Shown here piece after piece: positions 47,169 to 55,766 of a DNA stretch of 64,000 nt (the stretch's first letter is position 1; each line of letters opens with the position of its first letter). The DNA is from Synechococcus sp. BSA11S (GTDB lineage: Bacteria > Cyanobacteriota > Cyanobacteriia > PCC-6307 > Cyanobiaceae), in contig NZ_VNWP01000013.1 in assembly GCF_014224355.1 (NCBI RefSeq), positions 20,175-84,174 on the forward strand, read 5' to 3'. The notes beneath the pieces were generated by a model. The model made no database searches. It saw nothing but the letters and a program-made list of their open reading frames with translations, and was not told the DNA's origin. The position numbers were made by a program, and so were the translations under genes.

Positions 47169-47513
47169 ATGGCCGAGAGCGAGACGATCTTCGCCCGCAT
47201 CCTGCGGGGGGAGATTCCCTGTGATCAGGTGTATGCCGATGAGCTGTGCCTGGCCTTCCGCGACATTCAGCCCCAGGCGCCGGTGCACGTGCTGGTGATA
47301 CCGCGCGAGCCGCTGGTGAACCTCTGCGATGCAGAGCCACGCCACCAGGCCCTGCTGGGCCATCTGTTGCTGGTGGCGGCCCGGGTGGCGCAGCAGGAGG
47401 GTCTGAGCAGCTGGCGCACCGTGATCAACAACGGCGCTGAGGCCGGACAGACGGTCTTTCACCTGCATGTGCACGTGATCGGTGGCCGGCCCCTGCTCTG
47501 GCCCCCCGGCTGA
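47169..47513 (+). CDS. HIT-family nucleotide hydrolase/transferase
   Basis: 114-residue HINT-like protein. SETIFARILRGEIPCDQVYA and PVHVLVIPREPLVNL are typical, and the catalytic histidine triad is FHLHVHVIGGRPL. Such proteins hydrolyse purine nucleoside phosphoramidates or AMP-lysine. ATG 47169 fits the family. Divergent from comM; 40 bases before the ABC transporter gene. Confidence 0.92.
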   Translation: MAESETIFARILRGEIPCDQVYADELCLAFRDIQPQAPVHVLVIPREPLVNLCDAEPRHQALLGHLLLVAARVAQQEGLSSWRTVINNGAEAGQTVFHLHVHVIGGRPLLWPPG

Positions 47514-47553
47514 CGCCCACCAACGGCGACAATGGGCCGACCCGCAACCGTTC

Positions 47554-49581
47554 ATGCGTCCCCTCAAGGCCCTTCGCGAGCAGTTGGCCAAGCTGCAGCG
47601 CCTGGCCCAGCCCTACTTCCTGCCGCTTGACGAGGGGAATCGCAGCAGCGGTGAGTTCCTGCTGCTGGTGATCGCCCTGCTGGCGGTGGTGGTGGGGTTC
47701 ACCCTGCTGCTCCTCACCGGGACGGTGGCCGCCGCCGGTGCCTTGATCCCCGAGCTGCGCGGCCGCTTCCTGCCTGGGGTCCCTGAGCAGGTGGCGGCGA
47801 TCTGGAGCGGACCGATCGGCGTGGTCGTGATGGTGTTGTTCGCCGCCGGCCTCGCCTGCTTTGGGGCCCTGCGGGGCAAGCTGCGCCAGGGACGCTGGCT
47901 GCCCTGGCTGCTGCTCGGGGTGATCGCCCTGCTGATCCTGGTGATCAATGGCATCAACGTCGGCATCAGCTACATCGCCCGGAACATCGACAACGTTCTG
48001 GTGGCCTACAAGGAGGAGGAGTTCTGGAAGATCGTCGCGATCTACGCCTTCTGCCTGGTGCTGGCCCTGCCGATCCGCGCCATCCAGAGCTACCTGATTC
48101 CCAAGCTGGGCCTGATGTGGAGGGAGTGGCTCAGTGGCCGCATGCTGGGGCGCTACCTCACCAATCGGGCCTACTACGTTCTCAATCCCAACGACGAAAG
48201 CCTCGAGGAGATCGACAACCCGGACCAGCGGATCTCCCAGGATGCGGCCAGCTTCACGGCCACCAGCCTGAGCGTGACGGTGGAAATCATCGCCGCCCTG
48301 CTCACCTTTTTCAGTTTCATCATCGTTCTCTGGAGCATCAACCAGACCCTGGCCCTCTGGCTGCTGGCCTATTCGGTGGGCGGCACGGCCCTGATCGTCT
48401 TCGCCAGCCGCAAGCTGGTCAACCTCAACTATCAGCAGCTCAAGCTGGAGGCGGATTTCCGTTACGGCCTCGTCCACATCCGAGACAATGCCGAATCGAT
48501 CGCCTTCTACCGGGGGGAGAGGCAGGAGCAGAAGGAGGGTGAACGCCGCCTCGACGAGGTCATTGTTAACTACAACCGGCTGATCATCTGGGAAGCCCTG
48601 ATCCAGGTGATCCAGCGCTCCTACGACTACTTTTCCCGCTTCCTGCCCTGGCTGGTGATCGCGCCGATCTACTTCGCCAAGCAGGTCGACTTCGGTGTTT
48701 TCGGCCAGGCCAGCATCGCCTTCTCCCAGGTGCTGTTCTCGGTCAGCTACATCGTCAACAACATCGACCGCCTGGCCGCCTTCTCCGCCTCGATCAGCCG
48801 TCTCGAGGGCTTCCAGGGCAAGGTGGAGGCGATCAATGCCGAGATGGCCGAGCTCCTGGCCGCCGAGCAGGCCGCCGCCGGAGGCCCCATGGGGGCAGGC
48901 GCCGCTGCCGTCCGTCCCGAGTCGATCCTGGTGAGCCACGTGGATCTGGTGCCGCCCCGCACCAGCCGCATGCTGGTGCGCGATCTCAGCCTGGAGGTGA
49001 CGGCCAATCAGCGGCTGCTGGTGGTGGGGCCTTCGGGCTGCGGCAAGACCTCCTTCCTGCGGCTGGTGAGTGGGCTCTGGCCGCCGGCCGCCGGGCATGT
49101 GCAGCGCCCGCCGATGGGCGAGCTGATGTTCATTCCCCAGAAGCCCTACATGCTGCTGGGCAGCCTGCGGGAGCAGCTCTGCTATCCCCAGCCCGCCGAT
49201 CGCTTCAGCGACGACCAGCTGCGCCACGTGCTCGAGGAGGTGCGCCTGCCGGAGCTGGTGCGCCGCTACCCCGATCTCGACATCAAGCAGGACTGGCCCC
49301 GGTTGCTGTCGCTCGGCGAGCAGCAGCGCCTGGCCTTTGCCCGGCTGCTGCTCAACTCCCCCCGCTTCGTGGTGCTCGATGAGGCCACCAGCGCCCTCGA
49401 CGTGGCCACCGAGAAGGCCCTCTACGAGCTGCTGGTGGAGCGGGAGATGGCTTTCGTGAGCGTGGGCCACAGGCCCACGCTGGTGGAGTTCCACGACACC
49501 GTGCTCGAACTCGACGGCCAGGGCAGCTGGCGACTGCTCCCCACTGCCGGCTATGACTTTGGCCGCTCCCGTGAAACCTGA
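47554..49581 (+). CDS. ABC transporter, fused permease-ATPase (SbmA/YddA, ABCD type)
   Basis: 675 residues. The N-terminal ~430 are an ABC_membrane_2 domain with about six helices and the marker ADFRYGLVHIRDNAESIAFY. The ATPase follows: Walker A VVGPSGCGKTSFL, Q-loop FIPQKPYMLLGSLREQL, signature LSLGEQQRLAFARLLL, Walker B FVVLDEATSALDVATE, switch His VSVGHRPTLVEFH. LSLGEQQR is normal in this subfamily. Relatives move peptides, vitamins or fatty acyl compounds; substrate open. Its stop overlaps the hli start. Confidence 0.92.
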   Translation: MRPLKALREQLAKLQRLAQPYFLPLDEGNRSSGEFLLLVIALLAVVVGFTLLLLTGTVAAAGALIPELRGRFLPGVPEQVAAIWSGPIGVVVMVLFAAGLACFGALRGKLRQGRWLPWLLLGVIALLILVINGINVGISYIARNIDNVLVAYKEEEFWKIVAIYAFCLVLALPIRAIQSYLIPKLGLMWREWLSGRMLGRYLTNRAYYVLNPNDESLEEIDNPDQRISQDAASFTATSLSVTVEIIAALLTFFSFIIVLWSINQTLALWLLAYSVGGTALIVFASRKLVNLNYQQLKLEADFRYGLVHIRDNAESIAFYRGERQEQKEGERRLDEVIVNYNRLIIWEALIQVIQRSYDYFSRFLPWLVIAPIYFAKQVDFGVFGQASIAFSQVLFSVSYIVNNIDRLAAFSASISRLEGFQGKVEAINAEMAELLAAEQAAAGGPMGAGAAAVRPESILVSHVDLVPPRTSRMLVRDLSLEVTANQRLLVVGPSGCGKTSFLRLVSGLWPPAAGHVQRPPMGELMFIPQKPYMLLGSLREQLCYPQPADRFSDDQLRHVLEEVRLPELVRRYPDLDIKQDWPRLLSLGEQQRLAFARLLLNSPRFVVLDEATSALDVATEKALYELLVEREMAFVSVGHRPTLVEFHDTVLELDGQGSWRLLPTAGYDFGRSRET

Positions 49582-49781
49582 TGCCATCCCCAGCTGCCGG
49601 CACTGACCGTGAGGCCATCCCCTCCACCAGTGCCACCACCTCCGACCTGCCGGCCTTCGGCTGGAGTGGCTATGCCGAGCGGGTCAACGGGCGCTTCGCG
49701 ATGCTCGGCTTTGCTGCCGTGCTCGTGATCGAAGCCCTCAGCGGCGACACTTTTCTGCACTGGGCGGGCCTGGTGCCCTGA
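49581..49781 (+). CDS. High-light-inducible (Hli/Scp) chlorophyll-binding protein
   Basis: 66-residue single-helix member of the chlorophyll a/b-binding superfamily. The variable N-terminus is followed by GYAERVNGRFAMLGFAAVLV, containing the ERxNGRxAM chlorophyll-binding motif. Hli proteins bind chlorophyll and carotenoids under light stress and during photosystem assembly. The ATG overlaps the ABC transporter stop by one base, so the two are translationally coupled, an unusual partner. Convergent with a lipoprotein gene, three bases away. Confidence 0.92.
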   Translation: MPSPAAGTDREAIPSTSATTSDLPAFGWSGYAERVNGRFAMLGFAAVLVIEALSGDTFLHWAGLVP

Positions 49782-49784
49782 TCC

Positions 49785-50297
49785 TCAGGGCAGCTCGATC
49801 AGGTCCACCTGCCAGAGTCCGCCGCGGCTGACCTGAACTGCCAGCACACGGCCATCGGCGCTCAGCTGCACCTGCCTGGGCACACCGGGCGGCTCCAGGG
49901 GCAGGGGCTGGAGGCTCTGCCTGCTGCGGCGGTAAAGAGCCAGCTCAGTGCGGCCATCACGCTGGCGAACCAGGGCCACCCGCTCCCCTGCGGCGTCGAC
50001 ACTCACACTCAGCGGCTGGGCATCGGGGCGGTTCAGGCCCGGCAGGGGCACGGGCCGGTTCAGCTCGAGGTCCACCAGTTCCACCCGTTCTCGCCCGTTT
50101 CGGCCGCTGATCAGGGCCAGCCAGCGACCGCTCAGGGATGGTTCGCGGCTGCTGCCGGTCTGCTCCAGCCGTTGGTTGATGGCTGGCAGGGGCCGCAGGG
50201 GTGTTCCCCCACAGGCCCCCAGCAGGAAGGCCATCAGCAGGGTGAGCCCCAGCCCGAGTGAGGCCGTGCCGGAGCCTCGCCGCTGTGGGGACGTCAA
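49785..50297 (-). CDS. TolB-like beta-propeller-type lipoprotein (second of a pair)
   Basis: 170 residues from TTG 50297. A lipoprotein signal (LGLGLTLLMAFLLGACGG) with Cys near residue 26, then beta-rich repeats of the form LSGRWLALISGRNGRERVEL, SVDAAGERVALVRQRDGRTEL and LSADGRVLAVQVSRGGLWQV, which recall TolB/WD40-like PD40 blades. It shares this repeat style with the gene just upstream, so the two are probably paralogues. The TTG overlaps the upstream stop by four bases (TTGA). Confidence 0.7.
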   Translation of the reverse strand: MTSPQRRGSGTASLGLGLTLLMAFLLGACGGTPLRPLPAINQRLEQTGSSREPSLSGRWLALISGRNGRERVELVDLELNRPVPLPGLNRPDAQPLSVSVDAAGERVALVRQRDGRTELALYRRSRQSLQPLPLEPPGVPRQVQLSADGRVLAVQVSRGGLWQVDLIELP

Positions 50298-50824
50298 GGT
50301 AGCGGCGCCCCGGGGTTGCGCAGCAGTTGTCCGCCCGGGGGGTCGACCTCCAGCACACCACCCAGTTCGAACACCTCCACCCGCCAACGCCCGGCTGCCA
50401 CCAGTTGCAGAGCCAACCGCTGTCCATCGGCCGCCAGACTCAGCCTGACCGGTTCCCTGCCCCCTGGCAGGGGCAGAGGCAGCAGCCTGTTGGTCAGGCG
50501 GTCCTCGATCACCGCCAGACGCCGCCCCCCCCGCTGCACGATCAGGGCCAGGTAGCGGCCTCTCCAGCTGAGGGAGGGAGAACTATGGGGTTGCCAGCGG
50601 CTGAGGTGCCGCAGGGGCAGCACCCGGCCACTGGCGCGCTCCTGAAGGAGCACGGTGGAGCGGCCCTGGCGTTCGACCACGCTGGCCAGCAGACGTCCAT
50701 CGCCGCTCAGGGCAGGGTCCTGGCGGCTGAGGTTGCTGGACCAACCAGCTGGTGGCGCTGGGCCGGACCGGCGTGCCCAGGGGACGGCGCAACCACTGAT
50801 CAGCAGGGCGCAGGCCACCACCAC
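50294..50824 (-). CDS. TolB-like lipoprotein (first of a pair)
   Basis: 176 residues as read from GTG 50824, with lipobox LISGC near residue 12. This start lacks the usual basic n-region; reading from CTG 50860 would add PEARTASLAA and an Arg, and would overlap the ycf66 stop as CTGA, so an unusual start is possible. The mature protein has PD40-like repeats (LSGDGRLLASVVERQGRSTV, LSWRGRYLALIVQRGGRRLA, LAADGQRLALQLVAAGRWRV). Likely membrane-anchored; function unknown. Confidence 0.65.
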   Translation of the reverse strand: MVVACALLISGCAVPWARRSGPAPPAGWSSNLSRQDPALSGDGRLLASVVERQGRSTVLLQERASGRVLPLRHLSRWQPHSSPSLSWRGRYLALIVQRGGRRLAVIEDRLTNRLLPLPLPGGREPVRLSLAADGQRLALQLVAAGRWRVEVFELGGVLEVDPPGGQLLRNPGAPLP

Positions 50825-50856
50825 CGCTGCCAGGCTGGCGGTGCGCGCCTCTGGGA

Positions 50857-51774
50857 TCAGTTGTCGAAACGGGAGTTGTTGTCCCGGGGACGACTGCTGG
50901 AGGGCGTGGGCCGCAGTGGGGTGTAGTCGGCGTCGCTCATGGAGCTGCCAGGAGCGGTTCCGCGTCCTGCGCCGGGGCTGATCGGGGTGCCCTGGGGAAC
51001 ACCGGGCGGGGTGGCGGTTGATGAATCACCCGGCCCGGCAGATCCTGGCCGGCGGCTGGAGCGGGGAATTGCGTCGTTGCTGGGCACGGGGCGACTGCCG
51101 CGACGGGGCTCAGCACTGCTGTCGCGCTCGCGGCGGCGGGATCCGAAGGCAGGACCCGACGCCTGTGCGGTGGCCGAACGACCGCCGGGAGCACCGACGC
51201 TCCGACCGCTGTAGGAACCAGGATCAGGGCGGGAGGCTGCTGGATCGCTCCCCTCCCAGGTCTCGTCGCCCCTGGAGCGTCGGCTGGCGGCCCGCTCGGG
51301 AATGGCTGGCCGGGCGGCACGGCGGGGCCGGTAGAAGCCCGGATCCTCTTCGGCTTCCTCGGCCTGGGGCGAGCGGATCCTCCGGCGCAGGGGCTGGGGT
51401 TCCTCGAAGCGCTCCACATCGTCATCCCAGCCGGCACGCCCGCCCACCCGCGGCCTGGCAGGCAGGGGTTCGTCGTCGTCGAAGTAGGAGGAGCGCCGCG
51501 CCTGCTCGGTGGTGACGCCCCGCAGACGCACGCTTTCGTAAGCGAAGAAGACCGTGGTGCCCGCCAGCAGGAACTGGCCGAACTGGAGGATCGGATCGAG
51601 CCGCCAGCCCTGGAAGAAGAGAATCCCGCCGCAGAGCAGACCAACGGCGGCGAAGAAGACGTCGTAGTCGCGGGCGAGGGCTGGCTTGAAACTCCTCATG
51701 AAGTAGAGGAAGGCACCACCGACAGCCAGGACGATGCCGACGATGCTGGCCCAGTTCAGGCTGGCATTGACCAC
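50857..51774 (-). CDS. ycf66: Ycf66 family protein
   Basis: 305 residues. The N-terminal ~85 match Ycf66: VNASLNWASIVGIVLAVGGA, SFKPALARDYDVFFAAVGLL and WRLDPILQFGQFLLAGTTVF, with about three hydrophobic helices. The remaining ~220 residues are a disordered, Arg/Ser/Asp-rich tail (SSYFDDDEPLPARPR, later PSNDAIPRSSRRPG). Ycf66 is of unknown function but conserved in cyanobacteria and some plastids. Upstream on the same strand is psbX, a conserved pairing in this group. Confidence 0.9.
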   Translation of the reverse strand: MVNASLNWASIVGIVLAVGGAFLYFMRSFKPALARDYDVFFAAVGLLCGGILFFQGWRLDPILQFGQFLLAGTTVFFAYESVRLRGVTTEQARRSSYFDDDEPLPARPRVGGRAGWDDDVERFEEPQPLRRRIRSPQAEEAEEDPGFYRPRRAARPAIPERAASRRSRGDETWEGSDPAASRPDPGSYSGRSVGAPGGRSATAQASGPAFGSRRRERDSSAEPRRGSRPVPSNDAIPRSSRRPGSAGPGDSSTATPPGVPQGTPISPGAGRGTAPGSSMSDADYTPLRPTPSSSRPRDNNSRFDN

Positions 51775-51867
51775 GGCTGAAACCTCAGGCGAACGACTTG
51801 GCCCGTTCGCCAGAGGAGAACGGCTGTCCCCAGTTTAGGGACCTGGACGGGCAGAAACAGCTGCGTT

Positions 51868-51990
51868 TCAGAGCTTGCGGTCGACCTGGTCGGTCTGGCT
51901 GATCAGAACCAGGGCGATGCTGATCGGAATCACCACGATCATCGCTCCGTAGACGAGGCTGCTCAGGAAGTTGGAGAGGGAGGGGGTCAT
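51868..51990 (-). CDS. psbX: Photosystem II protein PsbX
   Basis: A 40-residue single-helix PSII subunit, too short for ordinary length cut-offs. From ATG 51990: [17 protein letters not shown] then [18 protein letters not shown] and VDRKL. The helix, the SxTD-type exit and the KL end are typical of cyanobacterial PsbX, which lies near the QB site and cytochrome b559. A TAGGAT box at 52013-52018 (minus strand) may be its -10. Ycf66 follows 93 bases downstream. Confidence 0.92.
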   Translation of the reverse strand: MTPSLSNFLSSLVYGAMIVVIPISIALVLISQTDQVDRKL

Positions 51991-52067
51991 GGCGCCGTGA
52001 GATCCGGTGGAGATCCTAATCAGCAGTCCCCACTTCCTACGATGGCGCCTCAGCTGCTTACCGCTTT

Positions 52068-52394
52068 GTGACGGCCGTTTCAGTTCTGGCGTCTGCCCTG
52101 CCGTTGCTTCACACCACCCTTGCCCTGGGCCTGGCGGCCTGGACCCTGCTGTTCCTGTTCCGCATCGTGCTCACCTGGTACCCCCAGATCGATCTGAGCC
52201 GGGGGGCGATGCGACTGATCGGCTGGCCCACCGAAGGGCTGCTGCGCCTCAGCCGCCGGTTGATCCCCGCCATCGGCGGTGTTGACGTGACCCCGGTGAT
52301 CTGGGTGGGGCTGATCAGTCTGCTACGGGAGCTGGTGGTGGGTCAGCAGGGGCTGCTCACCCAGGTGCTGCGCCAGAGTCAGTCCCTGGCCTGA
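52068..52394 (+). CDS. YggT/Ycf19 family membrane protein
   Basis: 108 residues with two hydrophobic helices ([18 protein letters not shown] and [18 protein letters not shown]) flanking the conserved [20 protein letters not shown] and [13 protein letters not shown]. YggT proteins in cyanobacteria and plastids (Ycf19, CCB3) are linked to division or cytochrome assembly. GTG 52068; TACGAT at 52038-52043 is a possible -10. Convergent with accC. Confidence 0.9.
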   Translation: MTAVSVLASALPLLHTTLALGLAAWTLLFLFRIVLTWYPQIDLSRGAMRLIGWPTEGLLRLSRRLIPAIGGVDVTPVIWVGLISLLRELVVGQQGLLTQVLRQSQSLA

Positions 52395-52425
52395 GCCCAG
52401 CGGACCTGGTGCTGACCCCCCTGGG

Positions 52426-53778
52426 TCACCCCGGCGGCAGCATCTCCTGCTCCACGAATTTGGTGTGCACATCGCCGCGCTGAAACTCCGGGCGATCGAG
52501 CAGGGCCAGGTGGAACTCGATCGTGGTGGGGATGCCCGTGATCGCACACTCACTCAGGGCACGGCGCATGCGCCTGATGGCGGCCTCGCGATCGGCCCCC
52601 CAGACGATCAGCTTGCCGATCAGGGAGTCGTAGAAGGGGGGGATTTCGTAGCCGGTGTACACGTGGCTGTCGACGCGCACGCCAGGTCCCCCCGGTGGCA
52701 GCCAGCCTGTGATCCGCCCCGGTGCCGGACGGAAGTTCTGCTGGGGGTCTTCGGCATTGATGCGGCATTCGATCGCATGGCCCCGCAGGGTCACGTCGTC
52801 CTGGTGCATGCTCAGGGGCTCACCACCGGCGATGCGCAACTGCTCGGCGATCAGGTCGAAGCCGGTGACCATCTCGGTGACGGGATGCTCCACCTGGATG
52901 CGCGTGTTCATCTCCATGAAATAGAAGCTGCCGCTGCGGTCGACCAGGAACTCCACGGTGCCGGCCCCCTCGTAGGTGATGCTGCGGGCCACCGCCACCG
53001 CCGCCTCCCCCATGCGTTGCCGCAGCTGGGGGTCAAGGGCAGGACTGGGGGCTTCCTCCAGCAGCTTCTGGTGCCGCCGCTGGATCGAGCAGTCGCGCTC
53101 CCCCAGGTGCACCACGTTGCCGTGGCGGTCGGCCAGGATCTGGACCTCGACGTGGCGGGGCCGGTCGATGAACTTCTCCATGTAGAGGCCAGGGTTGCCG
53201 AAGGCCGCTTCCGCCTCCCCCTGGGCCGCCTTGAACAGGCTCTCAAGCTGCTCAGGCTCCTGCACCAGGCGCATGCCCCGCCCACCGCCGCCCGCCGTGG
53301 CCTTGACCATCACCGGGTAGCCCATCCGGTCCGCCAGGGCGGAGGCCTCAGCGGCGTCTTCCAGCAGGCCTTCGCTGCCGGGGATGGTGGGGACCCCCAC
53401 CCGCTGCATCGTGGCCTTGGCGGTGGATTTGTCCCCCATCGCCCGGATCGCTTCGGGGCTGGGGCCCACGAAGGTCAGGCCGTGGGCCGAGCAGATTTCA
53501 GCGAAGCGATCGTTCTCGGCCAGGAAGCCATAGCCGGGATGGATCGCATCGGCGCCACGGGAGATGGCCGCGGCGATGATGTTGGGGATGTTGAGATAGC
53601 TCTTGCTGCTGGGGGCTTCCCCCACGCAGACCGCCTCATCGGCCAGCTGAACATGCAGGGCGTTGCGGTCCACGGTGCTGTAGACGGCCACCGTGCTGAT
53701 GCCGAGTTCGCGGCAACTGCGCAGAATGCGGAGGGAGATTTCGCCACGGTTGGCGATCAGCAGCTTGCCGATGGGCAT
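52426..53778 (-). CDS. accC: Acetyl-CoA carboxylase, biotin carboxylase subunit
   Basis: ATP-grasp enzyme that carboxylates biotin on AccB, first step of fatty acid synthesis. 450 residues: [20 protein letters not shown] start, [14 protein letters not shown], glycine-rich ATP loop [48 protein letters not shown] and C-terminal [19 protein letters not shown] 53778 is chosen because the family begins here. accB is not adjacent in the window. Confidence 0.97.
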   Translation of the reverse strand: MPIGKLLIANRGEISLRILRSCRELGISTVAVYSTVDRNALHVQLADEAVCVGEAPSSKSYLNIPNIIAAAISRGADAIHPGYGFLAENDRFAEICSAHGLTFVGPSPEAIRAMGDKSTAKATMQRVGVPTIPGSEGLLEDAAEASALADRMGYPVMVKATAGGGGRGMRLVQEPEQLESLFKAAQGEAEAAFGNPGLYMEKFIDRPRHVEVQILADRHGNVVHLGERDCSIQRRHQKLLEEAPSPALDPQLRQRMGEAAVAVARSITYEGAGTVEFLVDRSGSFYFMEMNTRIQVEHPVTEMVTGFDLIAEQLRIAGGEPLSMHQDDVTLRGHAIECRINAEDPQQNFRPAPGRITGWLPPGGPGVRVDSHVYTGYEIPPFYDSLIGKLIVWGADREAAIRRMRRALSECAITGIPTTIEFHLALLDRPEFQRGDVHTKFVEQEMLPPG

Positions 53779-53862
53779 CCGTGGTGGGTCCAGGCCGCTG
53801 CGGACTGTATCAGTGCTGACCCTGGGATCTGCCCCTGGTCCTGGGCTGGGACGGGCGATGGG

Positions 53863-53868
53863 TATATT
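53863..53868 (+). promoter_or_regulatory. -10 box for the tRNA-Leu gene
   Basis: TATATT about 37 bases before the tRNA. It lies in the 126-base gap between the divergent accC start and the tRNA. No clear -35 box. Confidence 0.45.
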
Positions 53869-53904
53869 GACGAGCCGAAGGGAGCTCAGACTCCTGACGG
53901 CCAC

Positions 53905-53986
53905 GCGGATGTGGTGGAATTGGTAGACACGCACGTTTGAGGGGCGTGTGGCTTCGGCCTTGCGAGTTCAAGTCTCGCCATCCGCA
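53905..53986 (+). tRNA. trnL: tRNA-Leu (anticodon GAG)
   Basis: 82-base class II tRNA. Acceptor GCGGATG pairs with CATCCGC; anticodon stem CACGT/GCGTG encloses loop TTGAGGG with anticodon GAG (reads CUC and CUU); the variable arm is GTGTGGCTTCGGCC-like and the T-arm contains GTTCAAGTC. The gene ends with the discriminator A and no encoded CCA, as usual in cyanobacteria. Confidence 0.95.
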
Positions 53987-54003
53987 TTTCTCTTCCCCAC
54001 AAC

Positions 54004-55290
54004 TTGAGAGAGCCGCCGCTGAGCCGCACGCCGCCCACCACAGCGATCGTGCTGGTGTGCAATGGTCCGGGCGAGCTCACCACCTGGGTGCGGCCCCTGG
54101 CCCAGCGCCTGCACGAGCAGCTGGCACTGCAGCCGGTCGTCCCTGCAGCGGCCTGCTCCCTGGAGCTGGTGCTCGTTCCATGTCCCAACGCCACTGGCAG
54201 TGAACATCGGGTGGCCCGCGAACTCGGTCTCTTCTCGCGCATCGTGCCCGCCCGCCAGTTCTGGGGGCTGCTGCTCAGGCCCCGGCGTTGGGGCCCCTGG
54301 CCGGCCCATGGCGTGGTGGTGTTTCTGGGGGGCGATCAGTTCTGGACTGTGCTGCTCTCGGCGCGCCTCGGCTATCGCCACCTCACCTATGCCGAGTGGG
54401 TGGCCCGCTGGCCGCGCTGGAACGATCGCATCGCCGCGATGGGTCCCCAGGCCGCCGCGCGGCTCTCGCCCCGCTGGCGCGAGCGCTGCACTGTGGTGGG
54501 GGATCTGATGGCCGACCTCTCCGAGGAAGCGCGCGTGGAGTCTTCCCTGCCGGAGGGGGAATGGGTGGCCCTGCTGCCCGGCTCCAAGCGGGCCAAATTG
54601 CAGGTGGGGGTCCCTTTTCTGCTCGACACCGCCGACCGCCTCGCCAGGCTGAGGCCCGGTTGTCGTTTCCTGCTGCCGGTGGCACCCACCACCAGCCTGG
54701 CTGATCTGATCGCCTACGGGGGCCGCGACAACCCGATTCAGCGCCACTACGGCGGCCAGCCGCCGCGGTTGCTGGATCCTGAGCCGGGCAGCGGCCGGCA
54801 CTGGCTGCTGAGCGGTGCGGGCACGCCGATCCTGTTGTACGAGCAGCATCCCGCCCATGGCCCCCTCAGCCAGTGCGCCCTGGCGCTCACCACGGTGGGT
54901 GCCAACACCGCCGAGCTGGGGGCCCTGGGAGTGCCGATGATCGTGCTGGTGCCCACCCAGCATCTGCAGGTGATGCAGGCCTGGGATGGCTGGCTCGGCC
55001 TGGTGGCACGCCTGCCCCTGCTGCGCTGGTTGCTGGGCCTGGCACTGACGGCCTGGCGCATGCGTCAACGGGGCTTCCTGGCCTGGCCGAACATCTCGGC
55101 CGGTCGTGCCGTGGTGCCCGAGCGGGTGGGGGCGATCACACCGGCGGAGATTGCCGCCGAGGCCAATGAGTGGCTGGCCCATCCCGAGCGGCTCAGGGGG
55201 CAGCGTGAGGATCTGCGCAGTCTTCGCGGCCAGCCCGGGGCCGTGGCGGCCCTGGCGGCGATGGTGCAGGAGCTTCTGCCGGCTGCCTAG
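54004..55290 (+). CDS. Lipid-A-disaccharide-synthase-related glycosyltransferase
   Basis: 428 residues, GT-B fold. Related to LpxB but in the cyanobacterial sub-group of unknown substrate. Features: TAIVLVCNGPGELTTWVRPL at the N-terminus, VVVFLGGDQFWTVLLS, VALLPGSKRAKLQV at the domain linker and ALTTVGANTAELGALGVPMI followed by VPTQHLQ in the donor-binding half. Because picocyanobacteria often lack canonical lipid A, a different glycolipid acceptor is likely (inference). TTG 54004 is the only reasonable start, 17 bases after the tRNA. Confidence 0.8.
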   Translation: MREPPLSRTPPTTAIVLVCNGPGELTTWVRPLAQRLHEQLALQPVVPAAACSLELVLVPCPNATGSEHRVARELGLFSRIVPARQFWGLLLRPRRWGPWPAHGVVVFLGGDQFWTVLLSARLGYRHLTYAEWVARWPRWNDRIAAMGPQAAARLSPRWRERCTVVGDLMADLSEEARVESSLPEGEWVALLPGSKRAKLQVGVPFLLDTADRLARLRPGCRFLLPVAPTTSLADLIAYGGRDNPIQRHYGGQPPRLLDPEPGSGRHWLLSGAGTPILLYEQHPAHGPLSQCALALTTVGANTAELGALGVPMIVLVPTQHLQVMQAWDGWLGLVARLPLLRWLLGLALTAWRMRQRGFLAWPNISAGRAVVPERVGAITPAEIAAEANEWLAHPERLRGQREDLRSLRGQPGAVAALAAMVQELLPAA

Positions 55291-55319
55291 GTTGATGGCC
55301 CCAGGATCCTCAGAGCCCC

Positions 55320-55736
55320 ATGGCCAGTTCCGACGCGGCCGCCGTCACGCCAACCCCCTCAGATCCCGACTGGCGCGAGCGCCTCACGCCTGAGCAGTAC
55401 CAGGTGGCCCGCTGCGGCGGCACCGAGCGGGCCTTCACCGGCGCCTACTGGAACACCAAGCAGGAGGGCCGCTACGACTGCATCTGCTGCGGTTCCCCGC
55501 TCTTCGGCTCCAGCGCCAAATTCGATTCCGGTACCGGCTGGCCGAGCTTCTGGGCCGGGCTCGATCCCGCCGCAATCACCACCGTGGAGGACCGCAGCCA
55601 CGGAATGGTGCGCACTGAAATCCGCTGTGCCAGCTGCGAGGCTCACCTTGGGCACCTCTTCCACGATGGCCCCGCTCCCACCGGCCTGCGCTACTGCGTG
55701 AACTCCGCGTCCCTTGATTTCAAGCCAAAAAGCTGA
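55320..55736 (+). CDS. msrB: Peptide-methionine (R)-S-oxide reductase
   Basis: 138-residue repair enzyme for oxidised methionine. Zn-binding CxxC pairs are in YDCICCGSPLF and IRCASCEAHLGH; the catalytic Cys is in RYCVNSASLDF. FDSGTGWPSFWAGL is the family signature. No signal peptide, so cytosolic. ATG 55320, 29 bases after the previous gene on the same strand. Confidence 0.96.
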   Translation: MASSDAAAVTPTPSDPDWRERLTPEQYQVARCGGTERAFTGAYWNTKQEGRYDCICCGSPLFGSSAKFDSGTGWPSFWAGLDPAAITTVEDRSHGMVRTEIRCASCEAHLGHLFHDGPAPTGLRYCVNSASLDFKPKS

Positions 55737-55766
55737 GGCGGCCCGCCTGGGCCGGCCCCCGGAGGC

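Noticed and set aside
49300..49340. LSLGEQQR as a degenerate ABC signature
   Set aside because: This variant is normal for the SbmA/YddA/ABCD-type subfamily, so it is not evidence of inactivation.
47425..49587. 720-residue minus-strand frame opposite the ABC exporter
   Set aside because: Gln/His/Glu-rich antisense composition; the plus strand has intact Walker and signature motifs.
52410..52432. Inverted repeat between yggT and accC (TGACCC/GGGTCA)
   Set aside because: Imperfect, partly within the accC 3' end, and not followed by a T-run on either strand, so not called a terminator.
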